NCBI RefSeq assembly: GCF_029227915.1
Contig: NC_079887.1
Span: forward strand, 3,658,001-3,722,000
Length of the DNA: 64,000 bases
From: Hydractinia symbiolongicarpus
Taxonomy: Eukaryota > Cnidaria > Hydrozoa > Anthoathecata > Hydractiniidae
Direction: 5' to 3'
Shown here: piece by piece, positions 51,601 to 63,224 of the stretch
How positions within the stretch are numbered: position 1 is the first letter of the stretch
How the letters are laid out: the number at the start of each line of letters is the position of its first letter
Notes under the pieces: model-generated
What the model was told of the DNA's origin: nothing
Database searches by the model: none
What the model saw: only the letters and a program-made list of their open reading frames with translations
Made by a program: the position numbers and the translations under genes

Positions 51601-52790
51601 CGGCCCGTATAGTCAAAAGTATACAAAGAAAGTACCCAGGGAGTAAACTCTTTTCCCGAACGATTTTTTATATTATTTTTTCACTACTAAAACGCATGAG
51701 ACTTGTAGTTTTCAAAAATGCTTTCATTTTTGATGGGACGCTGAATAAAAGAAGTTTAATCGCCGGCAAACGAAAACCCGCGATTTCCCGTAAACCCCGG
51801 ACTCGGTCCGTATAGTCAAAAGTATACAAAGAAAATACCCAGGGAGTAAACTCATTTCCAGAACGATTTTTTAAATTATCTTTTCACCACTAAAACGCAT
51901 GAGACTTGTAGTTTTCAAAAATGTTTTCATTTTTGATAAGACGCTGAATAAAAGAAGTTTAATCGCCGGCAAAGGAAAACCTGTGATTTCCCGTAAATCC
52001 CGGACTCGGCCCGTATAGTCATAAGTACACAAAGAAAGTACCCAGGGAGTAAACTCATTTCCCGAAGGATTTTTTATATTATTATTTCACCACTAAAGCC
52101 CATGAGACTTGTAGTTTTTAAAAATGTTTTCATTTTTGATGAGACGCTGAATAAAAGGAGTTTAATCGCCGGCAAACGAAAACCCGCCATTTCCCGTAAA
52201 CCCCGGACTCGGTCCGTATAGTCAAAAGTATACAAAGAAAGTACCCAGTGAGTAAACTCATTTCCCGAACGATTTTTTAAATTATTTTTTCACCACTAAA
52301 ACGCATGAGACTTGTAGTTTTCAAAAATGTTTTCATTTTTGATGAGACGCTGAATAAAAGAAGTTTCATCGCCGGCAAACGAAAACCTGCGATTTCCCGT
52401 AAATCCCGGACTCGGCCCGTATAGTCAAAAGTATACAAAGAAAGTACCCAGGGAGTAAACTCATTTCCTGAACGATTTTTTATATTATTTTTTCACCACT
52501 AAAACGCATGAGACTTGTAGTTTTTAAAAATGTTTTCATTTTTGATGGGACGCTGAATAAAAGAAGTTTAATCGCCGGCAAACGAAAACACGCCATTTCC
52601 CGTAAACCCCGGACTCGGTCCGTATAGTCAAAAGTATACAAAGAAAGTACCCAGGGAGTAAACTCATTTCCCGAACGATTTTTTATATTATTTTTTCACC
52701 ACTAAAACGCATGACACTTGTAGTTTTCAAAAATGTTTTCATTTTTGATGGGACGCTGAATAAAAGAAGTTTAATCGCCGGCAAACGAAA
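45641..52790. repeat. ~7-kb segmental copy of the 31.2-38.4 kb region
   Basis: Marker monomers recur in order at offsets that step by whole monomers: 13572 bp (32849/46421, 33227/46799), 13980 bp (37286/51266) and 14386 bp (37551/51937, 38325/52711). Gains or losses of one or two monomers explain the steps, and the order is otherwise kept. The copy ends near 52790, where CCCGCTATTTCCC is followed by the GTATATTTAAAAG monomer of the 46.5-kb type. Confidence 0.83.
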
Positions 52791-54714
52791 ACCCGCTATT
52801 TCCCGTAAACCCCGGACTCGGTCCGTATATTTAAAAGTATACAAAGAAAGTACCCAGGGAGTAAACTCATTTCCAGTACGATTTTTTAAATTATCTTTTC
52901 ACCACTAAAACGCATGAGACTTGTAGTTTTCAAAAATGTTTTCATTTTTGATGAGACGCTGAATAAAAGAAGTTTAATCGCCGGCAAAGGAAAACCTGTG
53001 ATTTCCCGTAAATCCCGGACTCGGCCCGTATAGTCATAAGTACACAAAGAAAGTACCCAGGGAGTAAACTCATTTCCCGAACGATTTTTTATATTATTAT
53101 TTCACCACTAAAGCCCATGAGACTTGTAGTTTTTAAAAATGTTTTCATTTTTGATGAGACGCTGAATAAAAGGAGTTTAATCGGCGGCAAACGAAAACCC
53201 GCCATTTCCCGTAAACTTCGGACTCGGTCCGTATAGTCAAAAGTATACAAAGAAAGTACCCAGTGAGTAAACTTATTTCCCGAACGATTTTTTAAGTTAT
53301 TTTTTCACCACTAAAACGCATGAGACTTGTAGTTTTCAAAAATGTTTTCATTTTTGATGAGACGCTGAATAAAAGAAGTTTCATCGCCGGCAAACGAAAA
53401 CCTGCGATTTCCCGTAAATCCCGGACTCGGCCCGTATAGTCAAAAGTATACAAAGAAAGTACCCAGGGAGTAAACTCATTTCCCGAACGATTTTTTATAT
53501 TATTTTTTTCACCACTAAAACGCATGAGACTTGTAGTTTTTAAAAATGTTTTCATTTTTGATGGGACGCTGAATAAAAGAAGTTTAATCGCCGGCAAACG
53601 AAAACCCGCCATTTCCCGAAAACCCCGGACTCGGTCCGTATAGTCAAAAGTATACAAAGAAAGTACCCAGGGAGTAAACTCATTTCCCGAACGATTTTTT
53701 AAATTATTTTTTCAACACTAAAACGCATGAGACTTGTAGTTTTTAAAAATGTTTTCATTTTTGATGAGACGCTGAATAAAAGAAGTTTCATCGCTGGCAA
53801 ACGAAAATCTGCGTTTTCCTGTAAATCCCGGACTCGGCCCGTATAGTCAAAAGTATACAAAGAAAGTACCCAGGGAGTAAACTTTTTTCCCGAACGATTT
53901 TTTATATTATTTTTTCACTACTAAAACGCATGAGACTTGTAGTTTTTAAAAATGTTTTCATTTTTGATGGGACGCTAAATAAAAGAAGTTTAATTGCCGG
54001 CAAACGAAAACCCGCGATTTCCCGTAAATCCCGGACTCGGCCCGTATAGTCAAAAGTATAGAAAGAAAGTACCCAGGGAGTAAACTCATTTCCCGAACGA
54101 TTTTTTAAATTATTTTTTCACCACTAAAACGCATGAGACTTGTAGTTTTCAAAAATGTTTTCATTTTTGATGAGACGCTAAATAAAAGAAGTTTCATTGC
54201 CGGCAAACGAAAACCTGCGATTTCCCGTAAATCCCGGACTCGGCCCGTATAGTCAAAAGTATACAAAGAAAGTACCCAGGGAGTAAACTCATTTCCCGAA
54301 CGATTTTTTACATTATTTTTTCACCACTAAAACGCATGAGACTTGTAGTTTTTAAAAATGATTCCATTTTTGATGGGACGCTGAATAAAAGAAGTTTAAT
54401 CGCCGGCAAACGAAAACCCACCATTTCCCGTAAACCCCGGACTCGGTCCGTATAGTGAAAAGTATACAAAGAAAGTACCCAGGGAGTAAACTCATTTCCA
54501 GAACGATTTTTTAAATTATCTTTTCACCACTAAAACGCATGAGACTTGTAGTTTTCAAAAATGTTTTCATTTTTGATGAGACGCTGAATAAAAGAAGTTT
54601 AATCGCCGGCATAGAAAAACCTGCGGTTTCCCGTAAATCCCGGACTCGGCCCGTATAGTCATAAGTACACAAAAAAAGTACCCAGGGAGTAAACTCATTT
54701 CCCGAACGATTTTT
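52791..54714. repeat. Further copy of the 46.5-48 kb monomer order
   Basis: It follows 46.5-46.95 kb at about 6290 bp and, after one inserted monomer near 53270-53470 (CAGTGAGTAAACTTATT), at about 6493 bp. It contains the CAACACT / TCTGCGTTTTCCTG and TTTAATTGCC monomers from which the terminal HOR appears to be built. Confidence 0.78.
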
Positions 54715-55929
54715 TATATTATTTCACCACTAAAGCCCATGAGACTTGTAGTTTTTAAAAATGTTTTCATTTTTGATGAGACGCTGAATAAAAGGAGTTT
54801 AATCGCCGGCAAACGAAAACCCGCCATTTCCCGTAAACCCCGGACTCGGTCCGTATAGTCAAAAGTATACAAAGAAAGTACCCCGGGAGTAAACTCATTT
54901 CCCGAACGATTTTTTAAATTATTTTTTCACCACTAAAACGCATGAGACTTGTAGTTTTTAAAAATGTTTTCATTTTTGATGGGACGCTGAATAAAAGAAG
55001 TTTAATCGCCGGCAAACGAAAACCCGCCATTTCCCGTAAACCCCGGACTCGGTCCGTATAGTCAAAAGTATACAAAGAAAGTACCCAGGGAGTAAACTCA
55101 TTTCCCGAACGATTTTTTAAATTATTTTTTCAACACTAAAACGCATGAGACTTGTAGTTTTTAAAAATGTTTTCATTTTTGATGGGACGCTAAATAAAAG
55201 AAGTTTAATTGCCGGCAAACAAAAACCCGCGATTTCCCGTAAATCCCGGACTCGGCCCGTATAGTCAAAAGTATAGAAAGAAAGTACCCAGGGAGTAAAC
55301 TCATTTCCCGAACGATTTTTTAAATTATTTTTTCACCACTAAAACGCATGAGACTTGTAGTTTTCAAAAATGTTTTCATTTTTGATGAGACGCTAAATAA
55401 AAGAAGTTTTATTGCCGGCAAACGAAAACCTGCGATTTCCCGTAAATCCCGGACTCGGCCCGTATAGTCAAAAGTATACAAAGAAAGTACCCAGGGAGTA
55501 AACTCATTTCCCGAACGATTTTTTACATTATTTTTTCACCACTAAAACGCATGAGACTTGTAGTTTTTAAAAATGTTTCCATTTTTGATGGGACGCTGAA
55601 TAAAAGAAGTTTAATCGCCGGCAAACGAAAACCCACCATTTCCCGTAAACCCCGGACTCGGTCCGTATAGTGAAAAGTATACAAAGAAAGTACCCAGGGA
55701 GTAAACTCATTTCCAGAACGATTTTTTAAATTATCTTTTCACCACTAAAACGCATGAGACTTGTACTTTTCAAAAATGTTTTCATTTTTGATGCGACGCT
55801 GAATAAAAGAAGTTTAATCGCCGGCATAGAAAAACCTGCGGTTTCCCGTAAATCCCGGACTCGGCCCGTATAGTCATAAGTACACAAAAAAAGTACCCAG
55901 GGAGTAAACTCATTTCCCGAACGATTTTT
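54715..55929. repeat. Terminal HOR family, 6-monomer unit (1215 bp)
   Basis: It starts at the 200-bp monomer with TATATTATTTCACC. It is a shortened version of the 9-monomer unit: near 55130-55210 a CAACACT front is joined to a GATGGGACGCTAAAT / TTTAATTGCC back, and the monomer with GCCGGAAACG is absent. Confidence 0.87.
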
Positions 55930-57752
55930 TATATTATTTCACCACTAAAGCCCATGAGACTTGTAGTTTTTAAAAATGTTTTCATTTTTGATGAGACGCT
56001 GAATAAAAGGAGTTTAATCGCCGGCAAACGAAAACCCGCCATTTCTCGTAAACCCCGGACTCGGTCCGTATAGTCAAAAGTATACAAAGAAAGTACCCCG
56101 GGAGTAAACTCATTTCCCGAACGATTTTTTAAATTATTTTTTCACCACTAAAACGCATGAGACTTGTAGTTTTTAAAAATGTTTTCATTTTTGATGGGAC
56201 GCTGAATAAAAGAAGTTTAATCGCCGGCAAACGAAAACCCGCCATTTCCCGTAAACCCCGGACTCGGTCCGTATAGTCAAAAGTATACAAAGAAAGTACC
56301 CAGGGAGTAAACTCATTTCCCGAACGATTTTTTAAATTATTTTTTCAACACTAAAACGCATGAGACTTGTAGTTTTTAAAAATGTTTTCATTTTTGATGA
56401 GACGCTGAATAAAAGAAGTTTAATCGCCGGCAAACGAAAACCCGCCATTTCCCGTAAACCCCGGACTCGGTCCGTATAGTCAAAAGTATACAAAGAAAGT
56501 ACCCAGGGAGTAAACTCATTTCCCGAACGATTTTTTAAATTATTTTTTCAACACTAAAACGCATGAGACTTGTAGTTTTTAAAAATGTTTTCATTTTTGA
56601 TGAGACGCTTAATAAATGAAGTTTCATCGCCGGCAAACGAAAATCTGCGTTTTCCTGTAAATCCCGGACTCGGCCCGTATAGTCAAAAGTATACAAAGAA
56701 AGTACCCAGGGAGTAAACTTTTTTCCCGAACGATTTTTTATATTATTTTTTCACTACTAAAACGCATGAGACTTGTAGTTTTTAAAAATGTTTTCATTTT
56801 TGATGGGACGCTAAATAAAAGAAGTTTAATCGCCGGCAAACGAAAACCCGCGATTTCCCGTAAATCCCGGACTCGGCCCGTATAGTCAAAAGTATACAAA
56901 GAAAGTACCCAGGGAGTAAACTCATTTCCCGAACGATTTTTTAAATTATTTTTTCACCACTAAAACGCATGAGACTTGTAGTTTTCAAAAATGTTTTCAT
57001 TTTTGATGAGACGCTAAATAAAAGAAGTTTCATTGCCGGCAAACGAAAACCTGCGATTTCCCGTAAATCCCGGACTCGGCCCGTATAGTTAAAAGTATAC
57101 AAAGAAAGTACCCAGGGAGTAAACTCATTTCCCGAACGATTTTTTATATTATTTTTTCACTACTAAAACGCATGAGACTTGTAGTTTTTAAAAATGTTTT
57201 CATTTTTGATGAGACGCTGAATAAAAGAAGTTTCATTGCCGGAAACGAAAACCTGCGATTTCCCGTAAATCCCGGACTCGGCCCGTATAGTCAAAAGTAT
57301 ACAAAGAAAGTACCCATGGAGTAAACTCATTTCCCGAACGATTTTTTACATTATTTTTTCACCACTAAAACGCATGAGACTTGTAGTTTTTAAAAATGTT
57401 TCCATTTTTGATGGGACGCTGAATAAAAGAAGTTTAATCGCCGGCAAACGAAAACCCACCATTTCCCATAAACCCCGGACTCGGTCCGTATAGTCAAAAG
57501 TATACAAAGAAAGTACCCAGGGAGTAAACTCATTTCCAGAACGATTTTTTAAATTATCTTTTCACCACTAAAACGCATGAGACTTGTAGTTTTTAAAAAT
57601 GTTTTCATTTTTGATGAGACGCTGAATAAATGAAGTTTCATCGCCGGCATAGAAAAACCTGCGGTTTCCCGTAAATCCCGGACTCGGCCCGTATAGTCAT
57701 AAGTACACAAAAAAAGTACCCAGGGAGTAAACTCATTTCCCGAACGATTTTT
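55930..57752. repeat. Terminal HOR family, 9-monomer unit (1823 bp)
   Basis: Order of monomers: (1) 200-bp TATATTATTTCACC; (2) GATGGG / CCCGCC; (3) CAACACT / CCCGCC; (4) CAACACT with CTTAATAAATG and CTGCGTTTTCCTG; (5) CACTACT with GACGCTAAAT; (6) TTTCATTGCC; (7) GCCGGAAACG with a one-base deletion (57241); (8) TTTTACATTA with TTTCCATTTTT and CCCACC; (9) TTTCCAGAACG with GGCATAG and CACAAAAAAAG. This appears to be the basic unit of the right end of the window. Confidence 0.92.
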
Positions 57753-59981
57753 TATATTATTTCACCACTAAAGCCCATGAGACTTGTAGTTTTTAAAAAT
57801 GTTTTCATTTTTGATGAGACGCTGAATAAAAGGAGTTTAATCGCCGGCAAACGAAAACCCGCCATTTCCCGTAAACCCCGGACTCGGTCCGTATAGTCAA
57901 AAGTATACAAAGAAAGTACCCCGGGAGTAAACTCATTTCCCGAACGATTTTTTAAATTATTTTTTCAACACTAAAACGCATGAGACTTGTAGTTTTTAAA
58001 AATGTTTTCATTTTTGATGGGACGCTGAATAAAAGAAGTTTAATCGCCGGCAAACGAAAACCCGCCATTTCCCGTAAACCCCGGACTCGGTCCGTATAGT
58101 CAAAAGTATACAAAGAAAGTACCCAGGGAGTAAACTCATTTCCCGAACGATTTTTTAAATTATTTTTTCAACACTAAAACGCATGAGACTTGTAGTTTTT
58201 AAAAATGTTTTCATTTTTGATGAGACGCTGAATAAAAGAAGTTTAATCGCCGGCAAACGAAAACCCGCCATTTCCCGTAAACCCCGGACTCGGTCCGTAT
58301 AGTCAAAAGTATACAAAGAAAGTACCCAGGGAGTAAACTCATTTCCCGAACGATTTTTTAAATTATTTTTTCAACACTAAAACGCATGAGACTTGTAGTT
58401 TTTAAAAATGTTTTCATTTTTGATGAGACGCTTAATAAATGAAGTTTCATCGCCGGCAAACGAAAATCTGCGTTTTCCTGTAAATCCCGGACTCGGCCCG
58501 TATAGTCAAAAGTATACAAAGAAAGTACCCAGGGAGTAAACTTTTTTCCCGAACGATTTTTTATATTATTTTTTCACTACTAAAACGCATGAGACTTGTA
58601 GTTTTTAAAAATGTTTTCATTTTTGATGGGACGCTAAATAAAAGAAGTTTAATCGCCGGCAAACGAAAACCCGCGATTTCCCGTAAATCCCGGACTCGGC
58701 CCGTATAGTCAAAAGTATACAAAGAAAGTACCCAGGGAGTAAACTCATTTCCCGAACGATTTTTTAAATTATTTTTTCACCACTAAAACGCATGAGACTT
58801 GTAGTTTTCAAAAATGTTTTCATTTTTGATGAGACGCTAAATAAAAGAAGTTTCATTGCCGGCAAACGAAAACCTGCGATTTCCTGTAAATCCCGGACTC
58901 GGCCCGTATAGTTAAAAGTATACAAAGAAAGTACCCAGGGAGTAAACTCATTTCCCGAACGATTTTTTATATTATTTTTTCACTACTAAAACGCATGAGA
59001 CTTGTAGTTTTTAAAAATGTTTTCATTTTTGATGAGACGCTGAATAAAAGAAGTTTCATTGCCGGAAACGAAAACCTGCGATTTCCCGTAAATCCCGGAC
59101 TCGGCCCGTATAGTCAAAAGTATACAAAGAAAGTACCCATGGAGTAAACTCATTTCCCGAACGATTTTTTACATTATTTTTTCACCACTAAAACGCATGA
59201 GACTTGTAGTTTTTAAAAATGTTTCCATTTTTGATGGGACGCTGAATAAAAGAAGTTTAATCGCCGGCAAACGAAAACCCACCATTTCCCGTAAACCCCG
59301 GACTCGGTCCGTATAGTGAAAAGTATACAAAGAAAGTACCCAGGGAGTAAACTCATTTCCAGAACGATTTTTTAAATTATCTTTTCACCACTAAAACGCA
59401 TGAGACTTGTAGTTTTTAAAAATGTTTTCATTTTTGATGGGACGCTGAATAAAAGAAGTTTAATCGCCGGCAAACGAAAACCCGCCATTTCCCGTAAACC
59501 CCGGACTCGGTCCGTATAGTCAAAAGTATACAAAGAAAGTACCCAGGGAGTAAACTCATTTCCCGAACGATTTTTTAAATTATTTTTTCAACACTAAAAC
59601 GCATGAGACTTGTAGTTTTTAAAAATGTTTTCATTTTTGATGAGACGCTGAATAAAAGAAGTTTAATCGCCGGCAAACGAAAACCCGCCATTTCCCGTAA
59701 ACCCCGGACTCGGTCCGTATAGTCAAAAGTATACAAAGAAAGTACCCAGGGAGTAAACTCATTTCCAGAACGATTTTTTAAATTATCTTTTCACCACTAA
59801 AACGCATGAGACTTGTAGTTTTTAAAAATGTTTTCATTTTTGATGAGACGCTGAATAAATGAAGTTTCATCGCCGGCATAGAAAAACCTGCGGTTTCCCG
59901 TAAATCCCGGACTCGGCCCGTATAGTCATAAGTACACAAAAAAAGTACCCAGGGAGTAAACTCATTTCCCGAACGATTTTT
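57753..59981. repeat. Terminal HOR family, 11-monomer unit (2229 bp)
   Basis: The 9-monomer unit plus exactly 406 bp. After monomer 8 a hybrid monomer (TTTCCAGAACG front, GATGGG / CCCGCC back, junction near 59400) and a CAACACT / CCCGCC monomer are inserted before the normal monomer 9. The GCCGGAAACG marker is at 59064. Confidence 0.92.
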
Positions 59982-62900
59982 TATATTATTTCACCACTAA
60001 AGCCCATGAGACTTGTAGTTTTTAAAAATGTTTTCATTTTTGATGAGACGCTGAATAAAAGGAGTTTAATCGCCGGCAAACGAAAACCCGCCATTTCCCG
60101 TAAACCCCGGACTCGGTCCGTATAGTCAAAAGTATACAAAGAAAGTACCCCGGGAGTAAACTCATTTCCCGAACGATTTTTTAAATTATTTTTTCACCAC
60201 TAAAACGCATGAGACTTGTAGTTTTTAAAAATGTTTTCATTTTTGATGGGACGCTGAATAAAAGAAGTTTAATCGCCGGCAAACGAAAACCCGCCATTTC
60301 CCGTAAACCCCGGACTCGGTCCGTATAGTCAAAAGTATACAAAGAAAGTACCCAGGGAGTAAACTCATTTCCCGAACGATTTTTTAAATTATTTTTTCAA
60401 CACTAAAACGCATGAGACTTGTAGTTTTTAAAAATGTTTTCATTTTTGATGAGACGCTGAATAAAAGAAGTTTAATCGCCGGCAAACGAAAACCCGCCAT
60501 TTCCCGTAAACCCCGGACTCGGTCCGTATAGTCAAAAGTATACAAAGAAAGTACCCAGGGAGTAAACTCATTTCCCGAACGATTTTTTAAATTATTTTTT
60601 CAACACTAAAACGCATGAGACTTGTAGTTTTTAAAAATGTTTTCATTTTTGATGAGACGCTTAATAAATGAAGTTTCATCGCCGGCAAACGAAAATCTGC
60701 GTTTTCCTGTAAATCCCGGACTCGGCCCGTATAGTCAAAAGTATACAAAGAAAGTACCCAGGGAGTAAACTTTTTTCCCGAACGATTTTTTATATTATTT
60801 TTTCACTACTAAAACGCATGAGACTTGTAGTTTTTAAAAATGTTTTCATTTTTGATGGGACGCTAAATAAAAGAAGTTTAATCGCCGGCAAACGAAAACC
60901 CGCGATTTCCCGTAAATCCCGGACTCGGCCCGTATAGTCAAAAGTATACAAAGAAAGTACCCAGGGAGTAAACTCATTTCCCGAACGATTTTTTAAATTA
61001 TTTTTTCACCACTAAAACGCATGAGACTTGTAGTTTTCAAAAATGTTTTCATTTTTGATGAGACGCTAAATAAAAGAAGTTTCATTGCCGGCAAACGAAA
61101 ACCTGCGATTTCCCGTAAATCCCGGACTCGGCCCGTATAGTTAAAAGTATACAAAGAAAGTACCCAGGGAGTAAACTCATTTCCCGAACGATTTTTTATA
61201 TTATTTTTTCACTACTAAAACGCATGAGACTTGTAGTTTTTAAAAATGTTTTCATTTTTGATGAGACGCTGAATAAAAGAAGTTTCATTGCCGGAAACGA
61301 AAACCTGCGATTTCCCGTAAATCCCGGACTCGGCCCGTATAGTCAAAAGTATACAAAGAAAGTACCCATGGAGTAAACTCATTTCCCGAACGATTTTTTA
61401 CATTATTTTTTCACCACTAAAACGCATGAGACTTGTAGTTTTTAAAAATGTTTCCATTTTTGATGGGACGCTGAATAAAAGAAGTTTAATCGCCGGCAAA
61501 CGAAAACCCACCATTTCCCGTAAACCCCGGACTCGGTCCGTATAGTGAAAAGTATACAAAGAAAGTACCCAGGGAGTAAACTCATTTCCAGAACGATTTT
61601 TTAAATTATCTTTTCACCACTAAAACGCATGAGACTTGTAGTTTTTAAAAATGTTTTCATTTTTGATGGGACGCTGAATAAAAGAAGTTTAATCGCCGGC
61701 AAACGAAAACCCGCCATTTCCCGTAAACCCCGGACTCGGTCCGTATAGTCAAAAGTATACAAAGAAAGTACCCAGGGAGTAAACTCATTTCCCGAACGAT
61801 TTTTTAAATTATTTTTTCAACACTAAAACGCATGAGACTTGTAGTTTTTAAAAATGTTTTCATTTTTGATGAGACGCTGAATAAAAGAAGTTTAATCGCC
61901 GGCAAACGAAAACCCGCCATTTCCCGTAAACCCCGGACTCGGTCCGTATAGTCAAAAGTATACAAAGAAAGTACCCAGGGAGTAAACTCATTTCCCGAAC
62001 GATTTTTTAAATTATTTTTTCAACACTAAAACGCATGAGACTTGTAGTTTTTAAAAATGTTTTCATTTTTGATGAGACGCTTAATAAATGAAGTTTCATC
62101 GCCGGCAAACGAAAATCTGCGTTTTCCTGTAAATCCCGGACTCGGCCCGTATAGTCAAAAGTATACAAAGAAAGTACCCAGGGAGTAAACTTTTTTCCCG
62201 AACGATTTTTTATATTATTTTTTCACTACTAAAACGCATGAGACTTGTAGTTTTTAAAAATGTTTTCATTTTTGATGGGACGCTAAATAAAAGAAGTTTA
62301 ATCGCCGGCAAACGAAAACCCGCGATTTCCCGTAAATCCCGGACTCGGCCCGTATAGTCAAAAGTATACAAAGAAAGTACCCAGGGAGTAAACTCATTTC
62401 CCGAACGATTTTTTAAATTATTTTTTCACCACTAAAACGCATGAGACTTGTAGTTTTCAAAAATGTTTTCATTTTTGATGAGACGCTAAATAAAAGAAGT
62501 TTCATTGCCGGCAAACGAAAACCTGCGATTTCCCGTAAATCCCGGACTCGGCCCGTATAGTTAAAAGTATACAAAGAAAGTACCCAGGGAGTAAACTCAT
62601 TTCCCGAACGATTTTTTATATTATTTTTTCACTACTAAAACGCATGAGACTTGTAGTTTTTAAAAATGTTTTCATTTTTGATGAGACGCTGAATAAAAGA
62701 AGTTTCATTGCCGGAAACGAAAACCTGCGATTTCCCGTAAATCCCGGACTCGGCCCGTATAGTCAAAAGTATACAAAGAAAGTACCCATGGAGTAAACTC
62801 ATTTCCCGAACGATTTTTTACATTATTTTTTCACCACTAAAACGCATGAGACTTGTAGTTTTTAAAAATGTTTCCATTTTTGATGGGACGCTGAATAAAA

Positions 62901-63224
62901 GAAGTTTAATCGCCGGCAAACGAAAACCCACCATTTCCCGTAAACCCCGGACTCGGTCCGTATAGTGAAAAGTATACAAAGAAAGTACCCAGGGAGTAAA
63001 CTCATTTCCAGAACGATTTTTTAAATTATCTTTTCACCACTAAAACGCATGAGACTTGTAGTTTTCAAAAATGTTTTCATTTTTGATGAGACGCTGAATA
63101 GAAGAAGTTTAATCGCCGGCATAGGAAAACCTGCGGTTTCCCGTAAATCCCGGACTCGGCCCGTATAGTCATAAGTACACAAAAAAAGTACGCAGGGAGT
63201 AAACTCATTTCCCGAACGATTTTT
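59982..63224. repeat. Terminal HOR family, 16-monomer unit (3243 bp)
   Basis: The 9-monomer unit plus a 7-monomer (1420 bp) tandem duplication. Monomers 3-8 and the same hybrid monomer as in the preceding unit occur twice (GCCGGAAACG marker at 61293 and 62713). The hybrid junction is near 61620, and the normal monomer 9 follows near 63000. Confidence 0.92.
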
